12,361 nt of DNA from the NCBI GenBank assembly GCA_029907755.1, contig JARYLH010000008.1, positions 1 through 12,361 of the forward strand, given 5' to 3'. Source of the stretch: Candidatus Methanosuratincola sp. GTDB lineage: Archaea > Thermoproteota > Methanomethylicia > Methanomethylicales > Methanomethylicaceae. Within the stretch, counting starts at the first letter, position 1. Each line of letters opens with the position of its first letter. The translations under genes were made by a program, and so were the position numbers. Shown here in pieces: positions 1 to 6,818 of the stretch. The notes beneath the pieces were generated by a model, which was not told where the DNA came from, did no database searches, and saw only the letters and a list, made by a program, of their open reading frames with translations.

Positions 1-93
1 GGCAGGAGGATGGCAAGACAAAGGGAGGCGATCCTCAAGCTCTATATGGAGTCCCTGATCAGCGAACTGCGGGACTCTAGCAGCTCCACGTAG
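1..93 (+). CDS. Possible 3' end of an unidentified plus-strand gene (partial)
   Basis: Frame 1 is open from the left edge to a TAG at 91-93 and encodes about 30 residues that look like a charged amphipathic helix (RQREAILKLYMESLISEL) ending in a serine run. Its use of AGG, AGA, AAG and GAG resembles the real genes here. If real, it is the tail of a gene lying outside the window and it overlaps the end of the convergent CYTH gene by about 50 bases. An in-frame ATG at 10 follows a GGAGG-like string, so a 27-codon small ORF is the alternative. The fragment is too short to identify a family, and it could equally be non-coding. Confidence 0.3.
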   Translation, partial: GRRMARQREAILKLYMESLISELRDSSSST

Positions 94-593
94 GACTTGG
101 TCGTGAAGCGATCCTTGTCCACCCCGATCAGGGCGGCCACGCTCTCTACCAGAGCCGATCTCTCCGAGTCGCTCCCGATCCGGGGCGCTTCTATCTCGAC
201 GAAATCCCCGAGACCCTTGACCCTGTCGAACGCCACTTTCGCTCCGAGTAGCATGTACTCCCTCCTGACCTTGCAGACCCTCGCCCCGACCTTGAAACCG
301 AGCCTGGTGAAAACCTCCATTGCCGTTTCCCCGTCCCCGACCGAGAACTCCAGCTCCTCCCTGGACTTCAGGCTGCCCTTAATCCTCGCCCCCTTGAAAG
401 TGACCATGCATCTCCCTCCCTCCATCCTTAGCTTTAGCGCTTCGTCCGCGCCCCTCATGTCCCTGCAGGGGTGCGAGAGATAGATGTCCACCTGTTCTTT
501 CTCGCCGAGGAAATCGCCACCGCTTCGCCTGACCCTGCTTTCGACCATGCGGGCATCCTCAACAGGCGCCTTGACTTCGATCTCGTGGCTCAA
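42..593 (-). CDS. cyaB: CYTH-domain protein, class IV adenylate cyclase (CyaB) family
   Basis: This 183-residue protein carries the full CYTH signature. The ExExK motif (EIEVK) is at residues 4-8, ALKLR at 52-56, TFKG at 65-68, a REELEF acidic strand near 78-83, a KVRRE basic strand at 108-112, the GLGDFVEIE strand at 128-136 and a closing SYVELL at 167-172. These residues line a tunnel that binds a triphosphate and divalent metal. CyaB relatives make cAMP from ATP in some bacteria; other CYTH proteins hydrolyse thiamine triphosphate or inorganic triphosphate. The length and end motif fit the CyaB branch, but the substrate of archaeal members is not settled. The start is TTG at 591-593, just before the ExExK motif, with a weak GGGGGT upstream. 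It is transcribed divergently from the FKBP gene. The family is clear; the reaction is inferred. Confidence 0.85.
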   Translation of the reverse strand: MSHEIEVKAPVEDARMVESRVRRSGGDFLGEKEQVDIYLSHPCRDMRGADEALKLRMEGGRCMVTFKGARIKGSLKSREELEFSVGDGETAMEVFTRLGFKVGARVCKVRREYMLLGAKVAFDRVKGLGDFVEIEAPRIGSDSERSALVESVAALIGVDKDRFTTKSYVELLESRSSLIRDSI

Positions 594-653
594 GCAGAAA
601 CCCCCGTGACCAAATATGCGCCATCAAGTAAATCCCTTTCCCCCGCAGCAGGC

Positions 654-670
654 AAAAGATTTTAAAGAGG
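654..670. promoter_or_regulatory. Shared TATA-like element of the cyaB / FKBP divergent promoter
   Basis: The only strongly AT-rich stretch between the two divergent genes is the nearly symmetrical string AAAAGATTTTAAAGAGG. Rightward, a TATA box centred near 662 places transcription start about 27 bases on, near 689, only 4-13 bases before the FKBP start. Leftward, the same element would start transcription near 635, giving a leader of about 42 bases for the CYTH gene. The site is read by eye; the start points are inferred from usual archaeal spacing. Confidence 0.5.
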
Positions 671-701
671 ATCAGGTTTAGCCGTTTGTGGTGTGTCATT
701 G

Positions 702-1493
702 ATGGCCATTAAGAGTGGAGATTTCGTACTCATAGACTACCTGCTCAAGGTTAAGGAGACTGGCGAGATCTTCGATGTCACAATGGAGGATCAGGCGAAG
801 GAGAACGACGCTTATGCCCCTGACCAGATCTACGAGCCCAGGCTTGTTGCAGTGGGGCAGGGTTGGACGATAAAGGGCATAGATGAGGCCCTCGTCGGGA
901 TGGAGGAAGGATCTACAAAGGAGTTCGAGATCCCTCCGGAGAAGGCATTCGGGGAGAGGGATCCCGCGAAGGTGAGGATTGTGCCAGCCCGTGACCTTTC
1001 CCGCCAGGGCGTGACGCCGAAGGCCGGTGCCAGGATAGAGGTGGGGGGTTCGCTTGCAACCATCAGGAGTGTTGGGAGCGGGCGTGTCACGATCGATTTC
1101 AACCACCCGCTGGCGGGCAGGACGCTGCTGGCGAAGCTCTATGTCAGGAAGGTAATCGAGGACCAGGTCGAGAAGATCCGAGAGCTGATCCACAGGAGGG
1201 TCCGCAACGTACCTAAGGAGAAGTTCCTGATAACCTGCATCGGAAGCGCGATAACGATCGAGATGCCCGAGGAATCGTTCGTGCTCGAGGACATACAATT
1301 CGCAAAGAAGGGGCTGGCACGGGAGATCTCCAAGTACTTCCCTGAGGCGACAAGCGTCCAGTTCATAGAGACGTATGTCCTCAAGGCGCCGAAGCCCGAG
1401 GCTGCGGCTGAGCCTGCAAAAGAGGCAGCGGCGGCACCCGCGGGAGCGCCAGAAGAGCCAAAGGCAAGCGAGGGCGAAACGAAGAAGGAGTGA
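702..1493 (+). CDS. Long FKBP-type peptidyl-prolyl cis-trans isomerase (archaeal 26-kDa class)
   Basis: The enzyme speeds cis-trans isomerisation of proline peptide bonds and acts as a folding chaperone in the cytoplasm. Counting from the ATG at 702 gives 263 residues. The FKBP core is split: residues about 5-85 (GDFVLIDY, then GWTIKGIDEALVGMEEG) and 133-155, opened by the family signature FNHPLAG at 133-139. An insert-in-flap chaperone domain lies at about 86-132. Residues 155-228 form the extra C-terminal domain typical of the long archaeal class. Residues 229-263 are a low-complexity Ala/Pro/Glu/Lys tail. No signal peptide is seen. An in-frame GTG at 693 would add three residues and be almost leaderless; I prefer ATG because related proteins begin MAIKxGDFVLIDY. 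The stop lies 10 bases from the convergent UPF0179 stop. Confidence 0.93.
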   Translation: MAIKSGDFVLIDYLLKVKETGEIFDVTMEDQAKENDAYAPDQIYEPRLVAVGQGWTIKGIDEALVGMEEGSTKEFEIPPEKAFGERDPAKVRIVPARDLSRQGVTPKAGARIEVGGSLATIRSVGSGRVTIDFNHPLAGRTLLAKLYVRKVIEDQVEKIRELIHRRVRNVPKEKFLITCIGSAITIEMPEESFVLEDIQFAKKGLAREISKYFPEATSVQFIETYVLKAPKPEAAAEPAKEAAAAPAGAPEEPKASEGETKKE

Positions 1494-1503
1494 ACGGGCG
1501 CCC

Positions 1504-1980
1504 TCAGGCCCCATCCATTGCCATTCCAGCAACCTTTTTGAGTTTTTTACCGCAGACTGCCTTGTCCGAGACGTCCTCGATGACTTGGCAGATCTTGACT
1601 TTGACCTTCTTCCCAGGCTCCGCCCATTCCGGGGTGCAGTAGGCCTTGAGCGGGCATTTCTTTCCGCACTCTTCTATCAACGGCTCCACAGTCGCCCCCT
1701 CGACGGCGAGGTTTGACTTCACGAGCACCTCTATTGGCGCCTCGGCTACCTTAACAACCTTCACGCTCCCCTCGTACAGGGGGCAGTAGTGCTCCTTGTC
1801 CTTCACCTCTACGACCTCGTAGACCCTGCCGGGCTTGAGTTTCGACATGCACGCCAGGAAGAGCTTGCACCCCCTGCAGACTTCCGGGGGCTGCGACGCA
1901 ACGAACCTGAATCCGACCTTTGCCTGGACGTCCCCGACGAACGTCACGATCTCCCGTCTCTTGCCTCCGCCTTCGGACAT
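1504..1980 (-). CDS. UPF0179 family protein, cysteine-rich, function unknown
   Basis: This 158-residue protein matches the archaeal UPF0179 family in length and pattern. It has nine cysteines (35, 38, 44, 66, 105, 109, 115, 131, 143), including CRGC at 35-38 and a CGKKCPLKAYC cluster at 105-115. Such spacing suggests binding of zinc or an iron-sulfur cluster, but this is inferred from the cysteines alone. It is basic and soluble, with no membrane segment or signal peptide. It starts with ATG at 1978-1980, and that A is also the last base of the egsA stop codon (TGATG). Translation is therefore probably coupled and the two genes share a transcript. No biochemical role is known to me. The coupling to G1P dehydrogenase is the best clue here, though it could be lineage-specific. 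Confidence 0.85.
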   Translation of the reverse strand: MSEGGGKRREIVTFVGDVQAKVGFRFVASQPPEVCRGCKLFLACMSKLKPGRVYEVVEVKDKEHYCPLYEGSVKVVKVAEAPIEVLVKSNLAVEGATVEPLIEECGKKCPLKAYCTPEWAEPGKKVKVKICQVIEDVSDKAVCGKKLKKVAGMAMDGA

Positions 1981-3032
1981 CAGTCTATCACACCCGTAAT
2001 CCTGGCGAGGTCTTCAGCCGCCTTCCTCGAGATGCCGCTCTCCCCCAGGATCGTGTACCTGTCGGGCCTCATCGTATGCGCGATAGTCAGCGCCTCAAGC
2101 AACTCTTCATCGGATACGCCGAGCTGCTTCGCGGTCGTCGGCGCCCCTATCTTGCTGAGCACCGTCCTGATCGCCTGCCAGTCGCCCCCGTGCATGTACA
2201 TCATCATGATGGTCCCGACGCCGCACTTCTCCCCGTGCAACGACCCGTTCTTGCTTACCTTCTCAAGCGCATGGCTGAACAGGTGCTCGGAGCCGCTGCA
2301 GGGCCTGCTGCTTCCCGCGATGCACATCGCATAGCCGCAGCTTATGAGGGCCTCTATGATCGTCCTGACGCCGACCTCAAGCCCCCTCGCTATCAGGTCG
2401 ACGTTCCTCTTCAGGAGCTGGGCTGACATCAGCGCGAGGGAGGCCGCATACTCCCCGTAGTACTCCCCCCTCAGCCTGTGCGCAAGCCTCCAGTCCCTCA
2501 CCGCGGTGAACTTCGCGATGATGTCGCCGCAGCCGCTTATTATGAACCTCCTCGGCGATCCCGAGATTAACTGGATGTCTGCCAGGAGCGCAACTGGGGG
2601 CTGCGCCATCACCGACGTCGAGGTCTTCCCGTCCTTGATCGAGGCAATCGGAGAGGCAATCCCGTCGTGGGCAGCGGAGGTTGGTATGCTGATGAAAGGG
2701 ATCCCTTGGCGGTGGGAAGCGATCTTCGCCACATCGATTATCTTCCCGCCCCCAACGCTGATCACCATGCACGACCTCGTCTCCTTGATCGCGCACTCTA
2801 CGGCGCTGACCACGTCCACAGTAGGGGCTGAGACGCAGACCTCATGGACCGGGAGCCCCATCTCCGAAACGTAGTCCTTGACCAGCGAAGCAGGGCTCTT
2901 GGTGAACCCATCCCCTCTGACCAGCAGGACGTCCTCCCTGACGAGCAGCCTGCTCAGCAGCTCGTCTATCTTCGGCAACACGTTGTCCCCAACGATCACA
3001 AACCTGGGGAGGTTGATCGCATGGATGTGCAT
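1980..3032 (-). CDS. egsA: sn-Glycerol-1-phosphate dehydrogenase [NAD(P)+]
   Basis: The enzyme reduces dihydroxyacetone phosphate to sn-glycerol 1-phosphate with NAD(P)H, setting the backbone stereochemistry of archaeal ether lipids. With start ATG at 3030-3032 it has 350 residues, the usual family length. The start is chosen because GAGGTG sits six bases upstream and LPRFVIVGDNVL follows at once, as in relatives; a TTG at 3077 would add 15 residues. The nucleotide-binding motif GGGKIIDVAK is at 94-103 and the HDGIASP motif at 122-128. Likely zinc ligands are Asp170 (GCGDIIAK), His250 (GSEHLFSHALE) and His266 (HGEKCGVG). The fold is the dehydroquinate synthase/iron-alcohol dehydrogenase type and the protein is cytosolic. 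It leads a two-gene unit with UPF0179. Its promoter region is shared with psmB. Confidence 0.95.
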   Translation of the reverse strand: MHIHAINLPRFVIVGDNVLPKIDELLSRLLVREDVLLVRGDGFTKSPASLVKDYVSEMGLPVHEVCVSAPTVDVVSAVECAIKETRSCMVISVGGGKIIDVAKIASHRQGIPFISIPTSAAHDGIASPIASIKDGKTSTSVMAQPPVALLADIQLISGSPRRFIISGCGDIIAKFTAVRDWRLAHRLRGEYYGEYAASLALMSAQLLKRNVDLIARGLEVGVRTIIEALISCGYAMCIAGSSRPCSGSEHLFSHALEKVSKNGSLHGEKCGVGTIMMMYMHGGDWQAIRTVLSKIGAPTTAKQLGVSDEELLEALTIAHTMRPDRYTILGESGISRKAAEDLARITGVID

Positions 3033-3090
3033 CGCCTGCACCTCTTTCGAGTTCGATGAGCCAAACACATTGATCAAGAGGTTGCCACCC

Positions 3091-3100
3091 CTATTTTATC
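3091..3100 (-). promoter_or_regulatory. egsA: TATA box of egsA-UPF0179
   Basis: On the minus strand the string reads GATAAAATAG. Archaeal spacing predicts transcription start near 3068, giving a leader of about 36 bases that contains the GAGGTG ribosome site before the ATG at 3032. This TSS lies downstream of the TTG at 3077, which argues against the longer protein start. Confidence 0.5.
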
Positions 3101-3150
3101 TTAACCAATGTCCATCAAGCCCATCCGCCATTTTCCAAGGTCAGGGAACC

Positions 3151-3159
3151 CTTAAATAC
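3151..3159 (+). promoter_or_regulatory. psmB: TATA box of psmB-aCPSF1
   Basis: CTTAAATAC is a good archaeal TATA box, preceded by AACC, which could act as part of a BRE. It predicts transcription start near 3181 and a leader of about 40 bases. The leader carries GGAGG at 3207-3211, eight bases before the TTG start. Confidence 0.6.
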
Positions 3160-3219
3160 TTGAATTTGTTGGTTTTATTTAACTTCGCTCATTCTCCCAC
3201 GTCAGCGGAGGCAAAAACT

Positions 3220-3870
3220 TTGTTACCCCAAGAGCTAAACGAAAAGAAGGCCCTGTACGAGAAGCTGAAGCACGGAACCACCACTGTCGGGGTAGTGTGC
3301 ACCGACGGAGTAGTTTTGGCAACTGACAGGAGGGTCACCTCGGGCACTTATGTCGCGCACAAGAAGGGTAGAAAGCTCTTCATGCTCGACGAAACGCGGG
3401 TCGCTACCATTGCCGGGCTGGTAGCAGACGCCCAAATGATAATGGACTTCCTGAAGTCCCAGATCTCGCTCATGAAGCTCACTAACCGCGGTCCGGTCAC
3501 AACCAAGTCCATCGCAACCTTCGCCTCAAACATACTGTTCAGCTCAAGGTACTATCCTTACATCGTCCAGTTCATAATCGCGGGCTACGACGAGAGGGGC
3601 CCGTCGATGTATGTCTTGGACTGGTTCGGCTCGCTGACCGAGGAGCGTTTCATAACCACCGGCTCGGGCTCCCCCTACGCCATAGGGGTTCTGGAGGCTA
3701 ACCTAAAGAAGGACCCGCGCGTATCTGAGGCCCTCCCGGTAGTCGCTAGGGCAGTCCGGTCCTCGATCGAACGGGATCCGGGTAGTGGCGAGGGTATAGA
3801 CATAGTCGCAATAACTGAACGCGGTGTAACGGAGCTTAGCGATACTGAGATAGCAAAACTTCTCGCATAA
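3220..3870 (+). CDS. psmB: Proteasome subunit beta (20S catalytic subunit, archaeal)
   Basis: This is the proteolytic subunit of the 20S proteasome, which degrades unfolded proteins fed by AAA unfoldases. The 216-residue precursor starts at TTG 3220, chosen for the GGAGG eight bases upstream and because it leaves a short propeptide of 19 residues ending in HG. Self-cleavage at HG|TTTVG exposes the catalytic threonine. Counting from that Thr1, Asp17 (ATDRR) and Lys33 (GRKL) are in place, as are the GSGS serine motif and the DPGSGEGID segment that completes the active site. A longer reading frame runs leftward, but that part is antisense to egsA and not coding. The gene is followed after 32 bases by the aCPSF1 gene on the same strand. 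No alpha subunit is present in the window. Confidence 0.95.
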   Translation: MLPQELNEKKALYEKLKHGTTTVGVVCTDGVVLATDRRVTSGTYVAHKKGRKLFMLDETRVATIAGLVADAQMIMDFLKSQISLMKLTNRGPVTTKSIATFASNILFSSRYYPYIVQFIIAGYDERGPSMYVLDWFGSLTEERFITTGSGSPYAIGVLEANLKKDPRVSEALPVVARAVRSSIERDPGSGEGIDIVAITERGVTELSDTEIAKLLA

Positions 3871-3902
3871 CGCTTCTCCCGCATCAGGAGAAGGTGCAGT
3901 GG

Positions 3903-5822
3903 ATGGTAAATTCGAGTACTGTAGACACTTTCGGATGGATTAAAGGAGTGATAGAGAGGGAGATCCCGAAGGAGGCCGGACTTACGAAGGTCGACTTCGA
4001 GGGCCCCTCGATTGTAGTGTATGTCACGAACCACAACCTCCTGCTGGAGAACAGCGAGCCGGTAAAGCGGATAGTCAGGGAGATCAAGAAGCGGGTTATA
4101 ATAAGGGCGGATCCATCCTCGCGCAAGAAGCCAGAGGAGGCCAAGAAGATCATCGAGAGCCTGCCTCCTGAGGCAGAGATCTCGGATATGAACTTCGACG
4201 ACGGCACGGGCGAGGTCACGATAATGGCAAAGAAGCCCGGCCTCGTAATCGGGAAGGGAGGATCCACGCTGAGAAACATCGCGTCCTCGACAGGGTGGCG
4301 CCCGACCATAATAAGGTCGCCGCCGATAAAGTCCAGGATAATCGAGCAGACCCTGTACTTCCAGAGCAGGGAGACCGAGTACCGATTGGAGTTCCTCAGG
4401 AACGTAGGGAGGAAGATCCACCGCCCACTCGTCTACACTAACAACATGGTCACGATTTCCGCACTGGGGGGTTTCCGCGAGGTCGGGAGGCAGGCTATCT
4501 TCGTCCAGACGCTCGAGAGCAGGATCCTGATAGACTGTGGCGTCAGGCCGGGGGCGCAGTCCGCGTTCGACGAGTTCCCGCGCCTCGACTTCGGGGACTT
4601 CAGGGTGGAGGACCTCGATGCCGTGGTCGTTACCCATGCCCACCTCGACCACTGCGCGCTGGTCCCGCTCCTATTCAAGTACGGCTATGCCGGCCCTGTG
4701 TACTGCACAAAGCCCACCAAGAGCCTGATGACTCTCCTGCAGCTCGACTACCTCGACGTTGCGGTCAAGGAGGGCCGCCCGGTCCCCTACGGACTGAAGG
4801 ACGTAAAGAAGGAGCTGTTCCATACCATACCGCTCGAGTACGGCGAGGTGACCGACATCGCGCCTGATGTGCGCCTGACGCTCCACAACGCGGGGCACAT
4901 ACTCGGGTCTGCAATGGTCCACCTGCACATCGGCGAGGGACTGCACAACATCGTCTACACCGGCGACTTCAAGTATGCGAAGACCAGGCTCCTCGAGCAG
5001 GCGACCTGCCAGTTCCCGAGGGCAGAGACGCTGATAATGGAGAGCACCTACGGCGCCCCAAATGACGTCGTGCCCTCAAGGGAGGAGACTGAGCGGCAGT
5101 TCCTCGAGATAGTGAGGAACACGATAAGCAACGGGGGCAAGGTGCTGATACCGATACTCGCGGTCGGGAGGGCACAGGAGATCATGCTGGTCCTGGACGA
5201 GGCCCTGAAGGCAGGCATAATACCGCAGGTCCCGGTCTACATCGAGGGGATGCTCCAGGAGGTCACTGCCATACACACGGCTTACCCTGAGGAGCTCGCG
5301 AGAGACCTTAAGAACAGGATCTTCCACAAAGGGGAGAACCCCTTCCTGTCGGAGCACTTCATAAGCGTGGACGACCGGAGCGCCAGGCCCGACATAGCCG
5401 AGGGAGGGCCTTCGATCATCATGGCGACCTCTGGGATGCTCACAGGCGGACCCGCGCTCGAGTACTTCAAGCTTCTCGCGCCGGATCCGAAGAACACGAT
5501 GATGTTCGTCAACTACCAGATCGAGGGCACTCTCGGGAGGTCTGTCCTGCGAGGGCTCCGCGAGATACCGCTCAGCGACCCGTCTGGTAAGATCGACGTA
5601 GTCCAGGTCAAGATGGGCGTCGAGTCCGTTGATGGATTCTCAGGACACAGCGACCGGAAGCAGCTGCTCAGGTTCGTCAGCAACCTTTCCCCTCGCCCGA
5701 AACAGGTATTCATGGTCCACGGGGAGGAGAGCAAGTGCCTCAGCATGGCTGACGCGGTTAGGCGGTTCTTCAAGGTCGAGGCATCCGCCCCAAGCATAGG
5801 GGACAGGATGAGGGTGAAGTGA
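3903..5822 (+). CDS. KH-domain/beta-CASP ribonuclease, archaeal CPSF1 (aCPSF1)
   Basis: This is a metallo-beta-lactamase/beta-CASP nuclease related to eukaryotic CPSF73. In archaea, family members cleave U-rich RNA 3' ends and drive transcription termination. It has 639 residues from ATG 3903, which has AAGGTG six bases upstream; a GTG at 3894 is the alternative. The N-terminal KH region has GKGG at 117-120, preceded by a KH-like first half. The nuclease domain begins near residue 185 with ALGGFREVGRQ. The zinc motif THAHLDH is at 244-250. Further motifs are GDFKY, the ESTYG segment, MATSGMLTGGP in the beta-CASP region and GFSGHSD with His582. All expected metal ligands appear intact. It is cytosolic and probably dimeric through the conserved C-terminus. 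It is transcribed with psmB. Confidence 0.95.
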   Translation: MVNSSTVDTFGWIKGVIEREIPKEAGLTKVDFEGPSIVVYVTNHNLLLENSEPVKRIVREIKKRVIIRADPSSRKKPEEAKKIIESLPPEAEISDMNFDDGTGEVTIMAKKPGLVIGKGGSTLRNIASSTGWRPTIIRSPPIKSRIIEQTLYFQSRETEYRLEFLRNVGRKIHRPLVYTNNMVTISALGGFREVGRQAIFVQTLESRILIDCGVRPGAQSAFDEFPRLDFGDFRVEDLDAVVVTHAHLDHCALVPLLFKYGYAGPVYCTKPTKSLMTLLQLDYLDVAVKEGRPVPYGLKDVKKELFHTIPLEYGEVTDIAPDVRLTLHNAGHILGSAMVHLHIGEGLHNIVYTGDFKYAKTRLLEQATCQFPRAETLIMESTYGAPNDVVPSREETERQFLEIVRNTISNGGKVLIPILAVGRAQEIMLVLDEALKAGIIPQVPVYIEGMLQEVTAIHTAYPEELARDLKNRIFHKGENPFLSEHFISVDDRSARPDIAEGGPSIIMATSGMLTGGPALEYFKLLAPDPKNTMMFVNYQIEGTLGRSVLRGLREIPLSDPSGKIDVVQVKMGVESVDGFSGHSDRKQLLRFVSNLSPRPKQVFMVHGEESKCLSMADAVRRFFKVEASAPSIGDRMRVK

Positions 5823-5829
5823 GTGGGTG

Positions 5830-5846
5830 CGTCGATCGTCTCGACG
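5830..5846. terminator. Inverted repeat between convergent aCPSF1 and PUA genes
   Basis: CGTCGA at 5830-5835 and TCGACG at 5841-5846 form a perfect 6-bp stem with a 5-base loop. It lies in the 37-base gap between the two stop codons and reads the same on both strands. No T-run follows on either side, so it is not a standard archaeal terminator. It might mark or protect transcript ends. It may also be chance. Confidence 0.3.
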
Positions 5847-5859
5847 GGCGAATTCCAGA

Positions 5860-6357
5860 TCAGATCTTGAGCATGTTCTTCCAGACCTCGTCCCCTACGT
5901 GGTGGACATTCCTGACCGCCTTGCCCTTCTCCCTGTTCAGGATCTTCTCCCTCTCCATGACGAGCACACCCACGGCTAAGACCTTGTTGTGCCTCTCGTC
6001 TGCCACTGCTACCACGTCCCCAGGCTTCACCCCCTCGGGCACGGACCTTATCCCGGGTGCCATGACGTCTGCACCGTTGCAAATGTACGGCACAGCGCCC
6101 ATGTCAACGACGATCCTGGGGATCCCGGAGAGCACGGCTTCCGATGCCGTCAGGGCAGGCATGAGTTTCCCATCCAGCTCTATCAGCACCGGTTTCTTAT
6201 CCTGAAGGTAAACCTTCTCGCCGTCGCCCAGCTCGATCACCTCTAGCCCCTTCTTCCTGTCGATCGTCTCGGGCAGCTTGGGGGCAATCCTGCTGGCCCT
6301 CTCGATTATCTCCTTCATCTCCTTCGTGCTTACCGGGTGCCGCTTCTTGATCAGCAA
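5860..6357 (-). CDS. PUA-domain RNA-binding protein (MCT-1/Tma20-like, archaeal)
   Basis: The 165-residue protein has an N-terminal pre-PUA region (about 1-75, starting with IKKRHPVSTKEMKEI) and a C-terminal PUA domain (about 80-157). The domain includes PRIVVDMGAVPYICNGADVMAPGI and then a KPGDVVAV strand and an HNKVLAVG strand. PUA domains bind structured RNA, usually tRNA or rRNA. This two-part layout resembles eukaryotic MCTS1/Tma20, which act on the small ribosomal subunit, and the same class is widespread in archaea. That role is inferred for this protein. The start is TTG at 6355-6357. The TATA box places transcription start at about 6354, so the mRNA is probably leaderless. It is divergent from the LSm-eL37 pair. 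Confidence 0.85.
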   Translation of the reverse strand: MLIKKRHPVSTKEMKEIIERASRIAPKLPETIDRKKGLEVIELGDGEKVYLQDKKPVLIELDGKLMPALTASEAVLSGIPRIVVDMGAVPYICNGADVMAPGIRSVPEGVKPGDVVAVADERHNKVLAVGVLVMEREKILNREKGKAVRNVHHVGDEVWKNMLKI

Positions 6358-6375
6358 AATCCCATTCTCCGATAA

Positions 6376-6386
6376 ACTTAAATAAC
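6376..6386 (-). promoter_or_regulatory. TATA box of the PUA-domain gene
   Basis: On the minus strand the string reads TTATTTAAGTT, a strong TATA match. Its centre near 6381 puts transcription start at about 6354, at the TTG start codon itself. This supports a leaderless transcript and the chosen start. Confidence 0.55.
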
Positions 6387-6410
6387 GTTTTCAATACACT
6401 CCCAGAATGC

Positions 6411-6417
6411 TAATTAA
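6411..6417 (+). promoter_or_regulatory. Possible TATA box of LSm-eL37
   Basis: TAATTAA lies about 25 bases before the LSm ATG at 6439, and no GAGG-type ribosome site lies between them. That spacing suggests a leaderless transcript. The AT-rich element at 6376-6386 is an alternative and would give a leader of about 30 bases. Confidence 0.4.
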
Positions 6418-6438
6418 CCTTTACGGCTGGAATCCATT

Positions 6439-6669
6439 ATGAGTGAAATTGGCGCAACAGAAATACTGAGTGAGTCTCTAGGTTCCTTCGTCCTAGTCAA
6501 GCTCAAGGGTGGCAGGGAAGTCCGGGGCTTGATGAGGAGCTTTGACCAACACCTGAACCTAGTCCTTGAGAACGCTGAGGAGCTCTTCCCTGACAAAGAG
6601 CCGAAGAAGCTCGGTGCGATAATAGTTAGGGGCGACAATGTAGTCATCGTTTCGCCCTCTCCGAGGTGA
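6439..6669 (+). CDS. Archaeal Sm-like (LSm/SmAP) RNA-binding protein
   Basis: This small protein (76 residues) forms ring-shaped oligomers, normally heptamers in archaea, that bind U-rich RNA and take part in RNA processing and sRNA biology. The N-terminal helix (about 3-13) precedes the Sm1 motif, where FDQHLNL supplies Asp36, His38 and Asn40 of the uracil pocket. The Sm2 motif IIVRGDNVV at 61-69 supplies Arg64, Gly65, Asp66 and Asn67. The two motifs are joined by a short loop, as in other archaeal Sm1-type proteins. The ATG start is unambiguous. The stop is five bases before the eL37 start, an arrangement conserved through many archaea, so the pair is surely co-transcribed. Confidence 0.95.
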   Translation: MSEIGATEILSESLGSFVLVKLKGGREVRGLMRSFDQHLNLVLENAEELFPDKEPKKLGAIIVRGDNVVIVSPSPR

Positions 6670-6674
6670 GTCGA

Positions 6675-6818
6675 ATGAAGGGCACGACCTCATTCGGTAG
6701 GAGGAACAGGGGTAAAACCCACGTGTCATGCAGGCGCTGCGGAAGGCACTCGTACAACGTCAGGGACAAGTTCTGCTCTGCCTGCGGCTTCGGCAAGACG
6801 CCAAAGATGCGTAATTAG
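6675..6818 (+). CDS. rpl37e: 50S ribosomal protein eL37 (L37e), short C-terminus
   Basis: The product has 47 residues and begins MKGTTSFGRRNRGKTH, the typical eL37 opening. A zinc ribbon follows with Cys19, Cys22 (CRRC) and Cys34, Cys37 (CSAC), joined by the conserved GRHSYNVR segment. The protein binds 23S rRNA in the large subunit. The chain stops after CGFGKTPKMRN, while other archaeal eL37 proteins usually go on for several residues with an RKYSW-like tail. No frameshift that restores such a tail is seen in the next bases. The start ATG has a textbook GAGGTGA at 6663-6669, which overlaps the LSm stop. This gene is too short for most ORF finders but is secure. Confidence 0.93.
   Translation: MKGTTSFGRRNRGKTHVSCRRCGRHSYNVRDKFCSACGFGKTPKMRN

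Noticed and set aside
696..1532. Long minus-strand frame of 278 codons
   Set aside because: It is antisense to FKBP, which has clear family motifs; its Leu/Arg-rich translation is typical of a shadow of GC-rich coding sequence.
2878..3219. N-terminal extension of the proteasome beta frame
   Set aside because: It lies antisense to the start of egsA and upstream of the psmB TATA box. Beta subunits have only a short propeptide.
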